From NCBI GenBank assembly GCA_029891345.1, contig CM057009.1, positions 299,127,466 to 299,191,465 of the forward strand: a stretch of 64,000 nt of DNA, given 5' to 3'. This DNA comes from Dryococelus australis. Taxonomy: Eukaryota; Arthropoda; Insecta; Phasmatodea; Phasmatidae. Below the pieces are notes generated by a model, which saw only the letters and a list, made by a program, of their open reading frames with translations, did not search any database and was not told the DNA's origin. Positions 30,311 through 43,499 of this stretch are shown here, in pieces; within the stretch, counting starts at the first letter, position 1; every line of letters starts with the position of its first letter. A program made the position numbers and the translations under genes.

Positions 30311-31030
30311 TGTTATAATATCTCTCTCTAGAAATAAGTATGCTAAACCAAGTGCGTAAAAGGATGGATGTCTTAATAAAATAAAATAATAAATTATAAT
30401 CTCCTTATTTTATTTACAATAACTACAGCAATATGCAATGAACCCAAAATCTCACAATAAATTGACACCTCTCACTGTTCACAACTAATTAAACAAATTT
30501 CATACAATTTATAATTACAACAAATAAATCAATTAATTTCAATATTTAAATATAAGTCCCAATAGACAGTGTATTAACCTATTCAAATATTCTATAGAAT
30601 GTGTGTCCAAATTGACAGTTTGAATATTTACAATAAAATCCGTATTACACTTCATTTCAGTCCCACTTCAGTTCAGTCCATATCCCAACAGTCGCAATGT
30701 TCTAGAGTCCTCCAAGCGCCCTCACGCACAGTAGGCTTCACCCGTCGGTTTCACACCCTCTCGTCCATTCGCGCCACGAACACCTCGCCCACCGTTGTCC
30801 TGCAATATCCTGTCGTCGTCCACAACTCACTTCGCTCGCGCACACTCGGCCAGACGGCCTCCGTCAAAGACTGCCAGCGGCTGGGTTGCGGCAGTATATA
30901 TAGTGTCTTAGACCGCCATCTAGAATCTTTCCCAACACCCGTGATGCGTCGCGCAGTGCTGAGGCGCCAGCCAGTCTCACCAGAACATTCTTGCGTCGTC
31001 GCCAGACCCGTCGAAACTTCCAGCAGGGGA
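30311..31030 (-). repeat. Probable solo LTR (ends approximate)
   Basis: Starts TGTTATAATA, followed by GATGTCTTAATAAAATAAAA, AT-rich sequence, and a GC-rich half with TCGCTCGCGC. On the minus strand CTATATATACTGCCGC (plus 30893-30904) would be a TATA box. The layout parallels the LTRs at 17824 and 20906 (TCTTAATAAAA near one end, TATA, GC-rich U3). No partner LTR or internal gene is adjacent. The right boundary could not be fixed. Confidence 0.45.
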
Positions 31031-31795
31031 GAGGAGCCGTGACGCATGCAAGGCACCAAGCAGTGCGACAGCCCAACGGCCGCTGTCCATTATTCACGGG
31101 TTTCCCAGAAAGGGGGGTTAGGAGGCAACCTCAGTGGGGGGGGAGTGGTTAGGTGGGTTCTCTGCCACAGCGCCGGGCACAGCGCGTACAGTATGAAGGA
31201 CCGAACTGAGAGAACCATAGTCTCATGTTAAAATATATAGGATTAGGGCCAGGAAAGGTAGAGAATTTACATTGTGGCCCATTTCTACAATACACAGAAA
31301 CATGCCACAGGAGGCAGAAAGGATCATTAACTCGAGCCTTTCGATCAGAAAACAAGTTGATTGCTAGAAAAAAAAGTATGACTGAGGATTCATATTACTA
31401 CCCTTCTCTAGTGGTTGAATGTTTAGAAATATTGTCATTGAAAAGCTGAATGAGAATGCACTGAAAGTACCAACTAACGTGACACAAGTGGAAACCTGAC
31501 CCATAGATGAGATCGATGGAGATATTTGAGAATCTTAACAATACTATATCATTCAAAAGTGACATATTATCAACGAATCACCCACATACAGTCAACCAGT
31601 AAGAGGACATGAGGCCTTGGTACAAAATGCAAAATTCTGCTTTATTGGTGGAGAACCACTGAAGCGGGTGTTTCGAAGCTCTCTCACTCATACTTGTGCC
31701 GACCAACATATTTCTGTCACATCACAGATGAAATCAACAGACAGTATGAATCGCCAACCCTGAGCACCTCCATGCTAATCCTGGAAACAGTGCTA
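31031..31795. other. No supported gene
   Basis: A 74-codon frame at 31225-31449 is not recognised. A G-run lies at 31132-31143. Nothing else can be supported. Confidence 0.4.
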
Positions 31796-32222
31796 CAGGC
31801 TTTTCACGATAAACTGAGTTCTTTTGAAAGCCCTGTTTGCGATCTACTTGTTGGCACGTCGTGTATTCGTACACCTTATGCAAAATTAACATGGCTATAG
31901 GCTTCATCACTATATTCATGCGACGATCGAGCGAAACTGTGAAATATTTAGAAAAGTAAATATTTTACAAAAATAGCTTATCACTGCATTTATAAGTTAT
32001 TCATTAAAAGTAACAGGAAACAAATTAAATAATTTCAGTATTCACGAAAGATTACTTAACGATTTTAATTCGACGTAAAGACATGGAACTACTTTCTCGC
32101 CGACGTTACCAACCTCACTGGGCGTATGTCAATCAGTGCGCACGTTAAAATATATGCAGTTTGGGCAGTTACATTTCCCAGAGGTTGATTTCAAAAGTGC
32201 TCACTTTATCGTGAACAGCTTT
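31796..32222. mobile_element. Long MITE version, ~427 bp
   Basis: Damaged left end CAGGCTTTTCACGATAAACTG, right end AAAGTGCTCACTTTATCGTGAACAGC, with TA before the left end. Interior words (GCAAAATTAACAT, TTAAAATATATGCA) match, in inverse orientation, the copy at 47322-47746. Confidence 0.75.
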
Positions 32223-32414
32223 CACCACAGCAGATTCAAGCAACAAGCATAGTTGAGGTAACATGAATTGATAATGGGGATGCCGATACATGCAGCATTA
32301 AATTTATCCTACAATCTATGCAAATCCTGACGCCCCATAGTGCATGCGCAGTTTCTGGCCATCCAGCTAGGGAAATTAAGAGACACAAACTGGTCACGTG
32401 CATTAGCTAGACCA

Positions 32415-33115
32415 GGGCCCTATTTCATAAAACGTGACACGTGTGGCATATACGACCATTATGTAAAATCGAAAAATATGTCAGTATGTCATGACAATGT
32501 TACGTTACATAAATAATACAAGTTCCAGTTATTTAACAAACAAAAAAGTGTAAATTGTCAGCTTTAAAATAACAGTTTTATAAACGCGACAATTGTATGT
32601 CAACCCGTAAGTTTAATTTATTACACACTATATAGCTCTCAAGTGCGCTTACAATAATCGATCACAGCCTTATATGCGATTCATGAACAGTCGATTGCAA
32701 CCACAAATAATTAAGCGGTAAAAAATAATTTCATCCACATAACATTGTTCATTCTAGCAGCAAAATGTCGAGTAATGTGAACATTTATATTAAACATGAT
32801 ACGAGAGGAAAAGGATGTGCTATTTGGCAAGCAATGTTAGTTCACACAAATTTGAAACACAATGGCATTGCCATGTTATAGAAACATTAAAAATTACTGG
32901 TTCATAAAACAGTATGAAGTGTAATATTTGACATATTTGTGGGATTTTTAACTGATAGCACAAAACTTTTGTGAAACAACTATTTGTTAAATTATCAGAC
33001 AGTTCTACAAATTTGTAAACTTGTCAGCTTTTATGAAACACACATTTGTCGGATTGTAAACCTGTCTGACAATTTTCTGTGTCACCTGTCGAACTGTAAC
33101 TTTTATGAAATAGGC
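32415..33115. mobile_element. TIR element with CCTATTTCATAAAA ends, ~700 bp
   Basis: GGGCCCTATTTCATAAAAC at the left matches ACTTTTATGAAATAGGC at the right in inverse orientation. Inside, TGTCAGNTTTTATGAAAC-type words recur, so the ends were partly duplicated inward. The non-coding content suggests a MITE. The superfamily was not determined because target duplications are unclear. Confidence 0.6.
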
Positions 33116-33770
33116 TGTCGAGGAGGGGCATTTGTCTTGAGTGAAAATCCTAAAAAACCATACCGCAGCATTTGTAAATAATAAAATCAGTTTTGTGTGT
33201 GTACAGTGTTTACTGGGAGCAAAGAAAATTACTGTTTGCTCTCTATGCTTTGCAGTGTTATGCGTCAAAACCCAGCATAATTATTGAACTATTAACTACA
33301 AAGGGAATTTTACTTTAATAAAACCATTTATAGCAAGACAGTTGACATTAATTTTATTCAAAATTTGATTCGACTTCCGCGGAATAGAGTGACTACAAAA
33401 AAGGAACAAAAACGAACAAAATATGTGATATAGAAAGGGGGCGGGACCTATTGTCGGCTGAAGTCGAAAGTTATTTTTGACTTACTTTGTTACAGCACAA
33501 AACTATCAACATTTTGACACACAATTCACTCTTATATCTCGAAATTGAGCAGTTGTATGCATTTAAAATTTCAATAATGCAAGGAAAAAGCTTTGAGTAA
33601 AATGCATTATGGATATAAACTATTTGCAATTAATTGATGACTTTCTGCTGCTCTGCTTAGGAATTTTTTTTCTCACCAACTGAAAACAGATTGTAACAAC
33701 ACTAACTTTGAATTTTAGTTCTCATTTAAAGCTGGCTTGGCAAGAAGTGATCTCTTTCCCATTTCCGTAA
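33116..33770. other. No supported feature
   Basis: AT-rich. No gene or repeat can be supported. Confidence 0.45.
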
Positions 33771-33773
33771 CAC

Positions 33774-34294
33774 ATGGATGAAGAACAAAAATACGCAGGA
33801 ATGGGCTCCTCGCTGTCGCACTTCTTGGCCAACATTCTCATGAGGAACTATGAACAGGAAGCTCTTAAAACAACAGAAAATGCACACAAAAGTCTGGTTA
33901 AAGAATGTCGATGCCAATACCTAGATTTGCAGAATGTAATAAACAAACCCAAAATGTTTGTTGACTTCCTCAGTTCGCTCCGAACAAACATAAAGTTCAC
34001 CTACGAAGTTGAGAGCAACCAAAGCCTAACATTTGTTAGTGTTCTTGTTTGCCGCAGGGAAGGGATGGTTTCAACAAATTTTAAAGAAAACCAACTCACA
34101 CTGGACCGTACCTGCATTTTACTTTGAATCATTCGCGCTCGACCAAAACTGGTATTATTTATGCCCTGTTTGACAGATATGGAATTTTGGTTTCAAATGA
34201 AAAAGGCAGGACTGCAGAACTCAAGCCCATAAAAAGAGAACTTCTCGTTAATGGTTATCCTATGAAGCTCATAAATTTAGAAATGATCCCTTAA
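33774..34294 (+). pseudogene. Penelope-like reverse transcriptase fragment
   Basis: The first frame (to 34127) carries MGSSLSHFLANILMRNYEQE, which fits the conserved MGSPLSP-x-x-AN motif of Penelope-type RTs. It then has FVDFLSSLRTNIKFTYEVES and SVLVCRREG, which fit the downstream palm region. The YxDD catalytic block expected between them is missing. After a frameshift near 34105, a second frame continues with NHSRSTKTGIIYALFDR and KRELLVNGYPMKLI, matching the following thumb-like segment (HHP-S-K-GII and L-NGYP patterns). It ends at 34294. The GIY-YIG nuclease part is absent. This is a 5'- and 3'-truncated, dead copy. Confidence 0.72.
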
Positions 34295-34479
34295 ATATTT
34301 CTGAATTCAACCAGCCAAAATACAAGCATAGGCAGCCACAATGGTGATTCCATGCATTCAAAGTCTGTCTGAAAAGATGACGAGACTAGCAATATTCAAA
34401 TAAAGCTCCAATTCGAAAAGTATCGTTTCTAATTTTAAACCAGCAACAGAACAACAGGAAACAAAAGAACGTATATATT

Positions 34480-34575
34480 AAGTGAGTGCGTGAAGAGATT
34501 TGGGCGGCTCCCACTTGCAAAATTCCGGAGTGAACCGACAGTGATTGAACCCGGTTAACCTTGGTGGGATTGGAG
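34480..34575 (-). mobile_element. SINE family 1, internally deleted copy
   Basis: GAAGAGATTTGGGCGGCT (tail) is joined to CAGTGATTGAACCCGGTT (B-box region), both shared with the copies at 41555 and 50372. An A-run (34689-34713) lies further right. Confidence 0.6.
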
Positions 34576-34713
34576 CATGCATATAATAAATCTCACGGCA
34601 ATGCATCAGTGTGTAGATTGGTGAAGTTGGACGATTACTAACAGCATATGTATAGAACATAAGAAAATCACAAAGCAAGGGGAAATACAAAAAAAAAAAA
34701 AAAAAAAAAAAAA

Positions 34714-37700
34714 CATATATAAGCAGAACACGCTTGGGTCAACATGCACGAGACACTACATGACAATTCGACACCATTAGCAAAATAACAGAACGAATAC
34801 AAAAGAAAACTGAAGAAATCTGATTTTATTTCTGGCAATTAAAATATCTTAAGCCAACAGAGCATCGAACTTAAGGAAATCTGGCTACCTTCAGTGAACA
34901 AGGAGACATAGGCCTATTGCTGTTGTGTTTCGATTGTATTCTGGGCTATATTCATGTTGTTATATTTCAGCTGTCCTCATTGTTTCTGTGCTGCTCGTTT
35001 CAAACTTGACCATTTTCTCCTGTTTCGCGCATGTGCTTATTTATTTTATCACTTTTTATTGTATTTGTGTTCCTCATAAATTATTGTGATCATGATTTTT
35101 TGTTATTTTTTCGTAGTTGCTTCAGTCAAACGAAGTCCAATCAAATTTAGAATCCAGTTATACCATATTATAGCCATTTAACATAAAATAACAGTTTACT
35201 TTATTTACATCCACACAGTATCCAACCAACTCATGCGATAGTAATAATTTTTCTTCAAAATTTGATAGTCTCATTAGGAAATTTATTAAGTCAATTAATA
35301 GGAAACCTACTTTCAAGAAAGTATTTATAATCATGAAAGATTTGCATATTTTTTATGATACACATTTTGAGGTAATATGAATGGGATAATGTATAAATTT
35401 GTAGTAGATGGAAGTTAGGCGAATTCAATGAAATAAGTATCAACTAATACACCCTAGTAAATATAGTTGAAATTATATAGAAGCAAATATGATTAACACG
35501 AAATAAAAAAATATTTCAAAGTTATTAAAGAATGATACACGAGAGTATGAAACAGCTTTAAGAAATTCAACGGCATGCCTACACTGGGCTGACGTTGGTA
35601 ATATCGTCATACAGAATTTGTGATTAAGAATAAAAGTTTCTAATTTGAATATGTGTGTTGTGTGGTAAAGTAAGACATATTTTTCCCCTGCCATAAATAT
35701 ATTATGAATCATATTACCCTGTCGGAGAGTCACGTTAAAATTATCATGTGGCAAGTAATGCAAAACCAGAGCAGCAGACATGCAAAGAGAAATATGGTGG
35801 GGCAACAGTAACAGAGTGTCGAAGGAACATACTAGAATAGAGATAATTAATTAAATTACACACATATTAAATTATCTACTGTAATCATTATCGTCCCTGA
35901 AAATTCCACATTTGTTTGTAACCTATTTCAAAAGTATTATAATAATATTATTGTAAAATAAGACTTGCTAGGGCATTCATTATCATTTATTTCAGAATAG
36001 TAGGGTGGATAGTGTCAGAAGAATATTTACCATTAAATCTAAGTCAACGTATTAACGAATCTTCTTTGCGAGAAATGTATTAACTTTATCTATAAGTGCT
36101 GCTTTGTGAAGGAATAAAACAAGAAGCAAAATTCATATTTTTAATGCCACTTTAAGAAATATAAAAATATGTTTATTAATACATTTACCATTCAATCCAT
36201 AACATACAGAACTAATTAATTCAACCCGATGGCAACAATACATTTTCTATGACGTATCGCATTTACTGGAGTGTATAATCTATGTTACAAGACAAATTTC
36301 TGGAGGTGTATGAATCATTAGGTAACTTGAAGGTTGTTGGTGTGTGTAAATTATGCATCATAAATATATTAATTTGCCTGTAAACCTACATCAAATTTCG
36401 TCATTACTCAAAAATCTATTTTTCATGCAACACCTTAACCACTAGTGGAGAGCACCAAATATAATTTGAAGTTAGGGCTGACCACACGTCAGGAATTGTG
36501 GTCAGTCTCTTTAATAATTTGTGCTTACGTCGTCTACATTGCAGATTTTAAGCCATGTAGTTAAATTAGAGTCAGTTATCAGAACTGCCATCTTCAACGC
36601 GATATTTATAAAAAAAAAGCCTAAGAAACAATCGATGAGTGCTGTTTCAAATTCAAAACTCGACATAAATATAGCATATAGGACACATTTGGCACGAAAA
36701 TTATTCACTTGTTTTCGCTGATCAATTCGTAATTTTTTTCTCTAGGTTCAGAAATAATCCTACTAGACTATTTTATTGACTACGTTACTGCAGACAAAGA
36801 AGATTAAGTTGTACAATAACAACCAGTAAAATTACTTAGCCGAACAAGAGTTAGCCTCCACAAATTTAGTTCAGTTTTATCTCTAAATATCATGATTTAC
36901 TCATCATGCACCGATCCATTTTTTCAGGATAATATTGCCTCCATACATAATTCCCAAGAATGTTGGAAAATTTAAACTAATGGGACAACCAGCCTCTAAT
37001 CAATTTAATATATTGTGTTTTTTTCGTTTTCCAGCAAATAGATTCCAATCAATGAACAGTTTCCAATAAATTATTTATATACAAGAACTGTTTGCGCATA
37101 ACGGCAGTGATATTTTGTCGTCTCGAGTAGCTATGTCTTACTGCATTCACATGAAATATTTCATCATAGGTATTGAGCAGACAAAATTAGTATTTAGAAA
37201 ATGATTATTGTGATGGAGTTAAGTAATTTAAAGTATATTATTATGGATGTAAGAAACAATTTCCATGTGTTTCCTTAACATGTGGTGTTGTGGTAAGATG
37301 TGCAACAAAATTGTAAAAGTAATGGTCCAATAGGTCGAGCTGGAGACAATAGTCTTATTTGTAGACCTTTTCTAGACGTTAATTATCATTTTCTTTGAAA
37401 TGAGTGTTAAGGATGATATTCAAAAATTAGTAAAATTAGGCACCATTTTTCAAGATGGTAGCCAAAACCAAGGTACTAGAGGTGTTTAAAATTTGTCGTA
37501 CAAATTACTTTTAAGAAGAGAAAAAAAATTTATATAAACTTTCCTTAATTTATTTTTTCATTTATAGCCCTCCTGCTGACTGGAAAAAATATAAACTCAA
37601 TAAGAGCAGAAATTTCTTATCTTCGCTTGTGAAAATTATGGTTTCATTTGCTATTATTTTTCGATTATAATTTTTTCCGGTTTGGTACTTATTACGCGCA

Positions 37701-39830
37701 GACGAATAGGTTTCAAAACGTTTCGTGTCATAATCTTTTATAAACCAAACCTCTCAATACCCTAAAAGATATTGTTTACTGTTAAAAAATTAAGATTTTT
37801 CTAAAGAATAAGTTATTTTATGTTAACCGTGGAGTCCGAAAAATGTTCATTAGTTCAATGTAAGTTTCGGTTCTTAGATGAGTACTAAATGTATAATTGT
37901 GCTTGTCTGGAAATATGGGAGTGCCATTCTTATGCGAAACCATTTCTTACTCAGGTAAATTCAATTGTTAATGTAATCTCGACAAAGGAAATTAATCCTA
38001 CGAAGTAAGACTGTTACGAAGTAATGATAAATGATCAAGAGAGATGTCAAAATATGCGCCTACAAAACGAAGACGTAACGTACAAAACTGTAAAATTTTT
38101 ATACAGTAGTTATGAGAGCTGTAAGCCATATGTCGCAAAGGAATGTGGAAAAATAAATATACCAGACGGAAAATCGTCGAGGAAAGTTAATTAATATGTT
38201 CACCTATCTGTACTAAGGTGCTAAAATTTACCCCATTTTTTCTGCACCTTGTTCAAGCCAATAATGTTATAATTTTAAATATTTTTTATTAATATTTTAT
38301 TTACCATTTGTAGTTTACTATATATTATTTAAATATTTACAACCTTAGTGTTTTAATAACTGATCCGCATTATTTATCATTTGGATTTATGTATCTAAAA
38401 ACTATCTTGTTAGCAGTAATTAACTCGAAAATAAAAAACCAAAACCAAATATTTAAAAGCAAGTAATTTCTTCTAGAACATATAAATTGAATGGAATTTG
38501 TTGTTTGATCGTTAAGAATTTTCTTTTTCACTTTATCCATTCAATATTTCCCATCGAATTTTTCATTTTAATTTCTATTAATAAATCATTGTCGTCGGTT
38601 TCTGGTGTGTGTGGTTTCGCGCAGACCGCCTAGAAAAAGAGGCGAGGTGTTGAGTTCCCTATATGCTTTCCAGGAAGAAACGGGGAAGGGAAATTCCTTG
38701 CGTGATAGTGTCTGGGTGTGGTGCGCAAGATGAACCATAAATGAAACTATAACTAATATTATAAACTTTTATCGAAATTAAGAAAATAGTCCAAAAGAAA
38801 CGGAAAGAATAACATATTTATAATTATATATTTGCCCTCTTCTGATTTTTCTTAGAATTATTGAACGTAATGATAATTTCAGCATATATTTAATTACGGA
38901 AGTATAATTTTTTTATGAAAAATGCAGGTATTATGTTAAATAACCGATAATACCAAATGTTACCATTTCTGAAATAATAACACGTATTTATGATGTTATA
39001 AATCGTTTTTATTTTCATATAATATCCCTGCAGGTTTATTATTCATATAAACGACTAATGTTGAATTCTTAATTGTGCAAGCAACAGATAGAATGCAAGC
39101 GAATAAATTATTGCAACAGTAAATTATGAATATATTTTAATTTACTAACGTGTATAAATTGTTTAGATCTGTTTGGCAGTATCATGAATAATTCTAACTT
39201 TATGCCCATCGCGTTTCTTAAATACCTACACTTGGTGCGACATACACAGTCACTGATTTGATAAAGCTATAAGTAAAACAGGATGTCTCATATCGCTTGA
39301 CTGTCAGTGTTGATAGGAGGACCATTATTATACAAAGACGCCTCCTCATAGGTAATACGTTCAAGTACCCTGCCGATCACACTGCAGCCATATATAAAAT
39401 TATAAAATACTTAATAACAAGATGTTTCTGTTAGATGACGACCTCTCTCAACGCACTATTGTGTAATAATCGAGTTCGCGAAGGTACAAATTTTGTTATA
39501 ACCCATTTATTGAGGATCGTCTCCTGAAAAAATTCAGATTATTTGCAATTTCTCTTACTGAGTTACTGTATGTAATTAGTGTTTATGTTTCAGTAAAGTA
39601 ACTTCCTGCAAGAGTAGGCTATTTATAACAAGTTTTTAAAATGTAATTGTGGTACATTACAAATATTTATGAACTGTTCATGTGACGACCAGTAATAATA
39701 ACACGCGGCTGTCTGTTAAAATAACCGAATATAAAACTCTGAAACTTCTTACAAACATTTGAAGAGTTAAGTGGACCCCCGCGTCCGAGGTCAAGATGCG
39801 AGGGAGCGATACGGGCGACACTAACACGCA
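34714..39830. other. 5.1 kb AT-rich, no gene or repeat recognised
   Basis: Only ORFs up to about 110 codons without motifs (for example 35473-35805 minus). I see no repeat pairing with the rest of the window. This could be intronic or intergenic. Confidence 0.5.
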
Positions 39831-39836
39831 CGCCTA

Positions 39837-40232
39837 GTGCCACATCGCTCTTACGCGCAAAGCGTGCAGTGTTTCCGTCGCGACGCTGCACTGTGCAGAT
39901 TAGATCTGCAACAGTGGGGTTTTATTACACGCGATGAAAGACCACAGGTACGGAAAGACTACGGCCGTATCTTTGCACTTTTTTCTTGTCCCTTAAGGAA
40001 ACTGCATACGTCGGCAAGTTTTAAAAATGCGACACTTGACCATTATCGCGATTTTTCCCCTCCAAAAAATACACTTCATATGACAAAAGTAGAAAATAGA
40101 GGCATAGATAATGTTTTTTTAGGATCTTTTGTTACAAAAAGTCGTGTTTGCAGAATATTTATTTTCCGGAAACACGTATTCGCGCAAAACAACTATTTCA
40201 CAAAAAAACTCGGTGGTCCATTCCACTCTTAA
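39837..40232 (+). CDS. 131-codon ORF (doubtful)
   Basis: Starts MPHRSYAQSVQCFRRDAALC. The GC content is somewhat raised at its 5' half (39770-39960). No motif or family is recognised and it becomes AT-rich toward the end. Most likely chance. Confidence 0.15.
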   Translation: MPHRSYAQSVQCFRRDAALCRLDLQQWGFITRDERPQVRKDYGRIFALFSCPLRKLHTSASFKNATLDHYRDFSPPKNTLHMTKVENRGIDNVFLGSFVTKSRVCRIFIFRKHVFAQNNYFTKKLGGPFHS

Positions 40233-40319
40233 GTTGAAGAGACGTCTTCGTAGTTTACAGTACTATCCAGTTCATTTTATCCGCAATAGGACGACCTGAG
40301 ATAATACGGCGGCGAATAT

Positions 40320-40420
40320 ATCAATGCGCGTATGCGTGGATGCTGGTCTGCGCCATATACCTAAAAGTTTCCGAGTTCAAATCTCCGTCGTGTGACAAAA
40401 AGTTTTAGTTTTTCTTTTTT
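40320..40420 (+). mobile_element. Possible tRNA-derived SINE head
   Basis: CGTGGATGCTGGTCTG could be a worn A box. GAGTTCAAATCTC at 40372-40384 is a good B box about 40 bases later. A T-rich sequence follows. This is a single copy in the window, so the call is tentative. Confidence 0.35.
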
Positions 40421-41550
40421 ATGTGATACATTATAGATCTTTATAATTAGTTTTATTGTTAGAAAGTGTTAATTTAAAATCCCTTTATTGCGAAAGGAAT
40501 AATACGCAAGTGTCAGCACAGTGCAGTCGACTGACGGTGGTTGTTTGTTAATAAATTCGATTGGTTTCTAAAGTAGATAATTTGAACTGTGTAGGGTGAG
40601 TAATGTTAATCGACAAACATAAAAGCCCAACTTTAGTATTGCAATATTTTTGCCTTCTAACCGTAAGAGCTTATTTAATTACGGAAAGCTGAAGATCGAT
40701 TATTATGCTCGTCAAAGGTACATATTTAAATACAGTGGCCTAGCTGGGGGGTGGGGCAATATCGGGACTTAGCGCCCCACCCTGAAATGAAAATAAAATA
40801 TTCCAAAAATAATTAAACACAAAATACAACTTTAGCATTATTAAGTAAATGAAATGTGTGTTCCCCCTTGAATATGAAGGACGTTTATAGCATTTTTGTT
40901 GTTCCATATCTGTATATTAGCACACTGATTATAAATAATATTTTAGAAATTATTTTTAACCTTATATCTTTCTTTTTTTTTTTTTTTTTTTTTCGAGAAT
41001 TGAAATTTGAAATCCCCACCGAAGTAAATTCTTGGCCACGCCCCTTTTAAATAGACGGATAATGTTTTTATGAGTTGCGTAAATGTCCGTCATATATAAA
41101 TGTGAATATATTACCTTCGTTTTTGATACATAAGAAGTGGCGCTACTTATATAATTTTCCATACATGAATAGAACTGGCAATAAGAAACCTAAGTAAATG
41201 CAGTTTTAAAGTGGGGAAAAAAAACTGTCTTCTTCTTTATAGATGCACCACAGCACCTAAGTATAAGATTTGAATGCATTTGTACCCCTGTCAACTACGG
41301 AATATCTGCCATATGCGAGCTGTTCTTGCAGCTATTTACAATTTTCTGTTAACACTTTAGGTAACATGTGGGTACGAGCTGATGCATTTTTTATTATCTT
41401 CTGCTATATAAAATTTCATGTCCTCAGTTTTGACCATGGGTATAACAAAAGATAGCAAAAATTAGTTATCGTGTAGGTCCGGCTCAAGAGACCTTATACA
41501 GCACATTATCATCCCACCAAAATTGTGGGCATGATAGTAGTGGCAAAAGT
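40421..41550. other. AT-rich, no supported feature
   Basis: A T-run at 40975-40993 and short ORFs only. Confidence 0.5.
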
Positions 41551-41554
41551 GAGG

Positions 41555-41712
41555 GCGCGAGTGAAGAGATTTGGGCGGCTCTTAACAGCGAGGTCTTGAG
41601 AGCCGATGAGGGTGAGTGAAGTGAATATGGAGCGGCGCCGGAATTAGGGGGCGGGAAACGGGATATCCCCGAGAAAATCCGCCGACCAACAGCATCGTCT
41701 GGCACAGTGGTA
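41555..41712 (-). mobile_element. SINE family 1 (body and tail)
   Basis: Minus-oriented copy with GATTTGGGCGGCTCTTAACA, CGAGGTCTTGAGAGCCGA, GAAACGGGATATCCCCGAGA and ATCGTCTGGCAC in the order seen in 50372-50590. The tRNA head is missing. Confidence 0.75.
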
Positions 41713-43490
41713 AAAGGAATGTTAATTTAAGTTGAAGAACTGCGTCTACAAAAATGTTGCGAAATTTATTGTTTACGCACTTCGAAATAAATTATGTAAT
41801 GGTTGACGAAGAAACTAATGATCAGAGCTAATCACGATATATATTAAACTTAAAACTTTATCAAACGACGTGTAAGGTGTTGCCAATCAACCCAGTACGC
41901 AAAGTCAAGATACCTCAGTATTTAAATAGAGATTAGATGTCTTTAATTAATGTGGCTATATTTATTATCGAAAGATATGTACCGTTTTAGGTCAGTATTT
42001 ATTATTATATATCAGTAAATGCATTTAGAACAAATATATGAATAATATATAAGGTTTATAACTCTACAGCAGACAGCCCTTAACAATACAATAACATAGC
42101 AAAGCGATTATGTGATGTACTGCTTTCAGTAAAAAATATGCCTCGTACAGAAACAGCAATAATCAGTGTATTTTAAACGTATTTTAGGGCCTATCTTTTT
42201 TAACAGTAAAACAGTACCGTCATTGAGCTGGTACTTGCACTCAAATAACTTTATACAACCATGAATAAAATTATTAAATTTTAATATTTCATTTTACCGC
42301 ATCTGAGAAGTCGAAATAAATATATTGTGATTATTTGGGAATTATCTATTTCAGATTAATTTTTTATGCAAATATTATTTGTATTATACAATTAATATTA
42401 CTCTATAACCGTACAGTGTTACATTTATGTTTTACATTTAACTGTTAAATCATAAGCGAAGTGTGTATAATCAATCTCAATTTCCAGGCAGACGTTTTCG
42501 TGGGCAAATTTATTTATTTTTACTTCGTTATGCTTAGGCACAGGAAAATACCACGTTTTGAAAGATCTGCAGGCTAGACACCATTGTATTTGTTATTTTA
42601 GAGCCTCATATCCCTGTTAGTTCGCTGCTGCACCAGTACGCAGCCAGTTTCACCTCAGAGCTGTTGGCACGTGATTCGGCAGTGCTTGTTTCCTTGCAAT
42701 CCTGTTTTTGGTTCAGAGTTTATCTGGACGTATATAATATACTGTGATTCACTTGCAAACGTAACATATAGGCTACGCACACGTGATAAATGTCTAGATT
42801 GCTATAAAATGTATTTGCGAAATTTACCTGTACCTAGTTATGCTAAATACAAAATTCTGGCTGAAAGTGTCCGCGGGAAAAAGTTTATTTAGTTTCACTT
42901 TGCAGTGGTCCAAACTTTTGTCTGGTTTTTTCCTGTCACTCAAATTTTAATTATTTTAATTTTCGCTCGGGCGTAGGTGCGAGAAATTATTTCAATGTTT
43001 ACATTATAATATTTCAAACACGTAAGATAAAATAAAAAATGTAGGTAGACGTGGTAGCGGCCAGCAACAAATGAGTCAACGGTTAAGTTCATGAATTGCC
43101 GAAATAAAAACAAATCTGCCTTAATTAGCTATGGGCATAAAATTTGTTGAACTCCAATCAGTCACGCATTAATTTCATTTTAAACCAGAAGTTACTCATT
43201 TAACTAACGAGGCTACTTTCCTCTCAATGCGTGCAAATAATTTTTAATGAAGTTCTTAAAAGCTTAGATGGTATGCAGGCCTGCACGTATATTTGACAGC
43301 AATAGTATATGAAACGAGACCATATACATACGCAATGATAGTGATACAATTACCAATACACGCGTGCCTTACCCGGAACTCAGAAATCATCGTATCGTAT
43401 GCTAGCATGTAATCAACTGCATTACGGAGATAGGGTTCGGAGAATCAACTTCAGATTTAATCAGACTAATGTTTTGAATGATAGGGCTTA
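41713..43490. other. AT-rich, no recognised gene
   Basis: A 73-codon plus frame at 42671-42892 is open but unrecognised. Nothing else can be supported. Confidence 0.45.
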
Positions 43491-43499
43491 CTAATCTGA

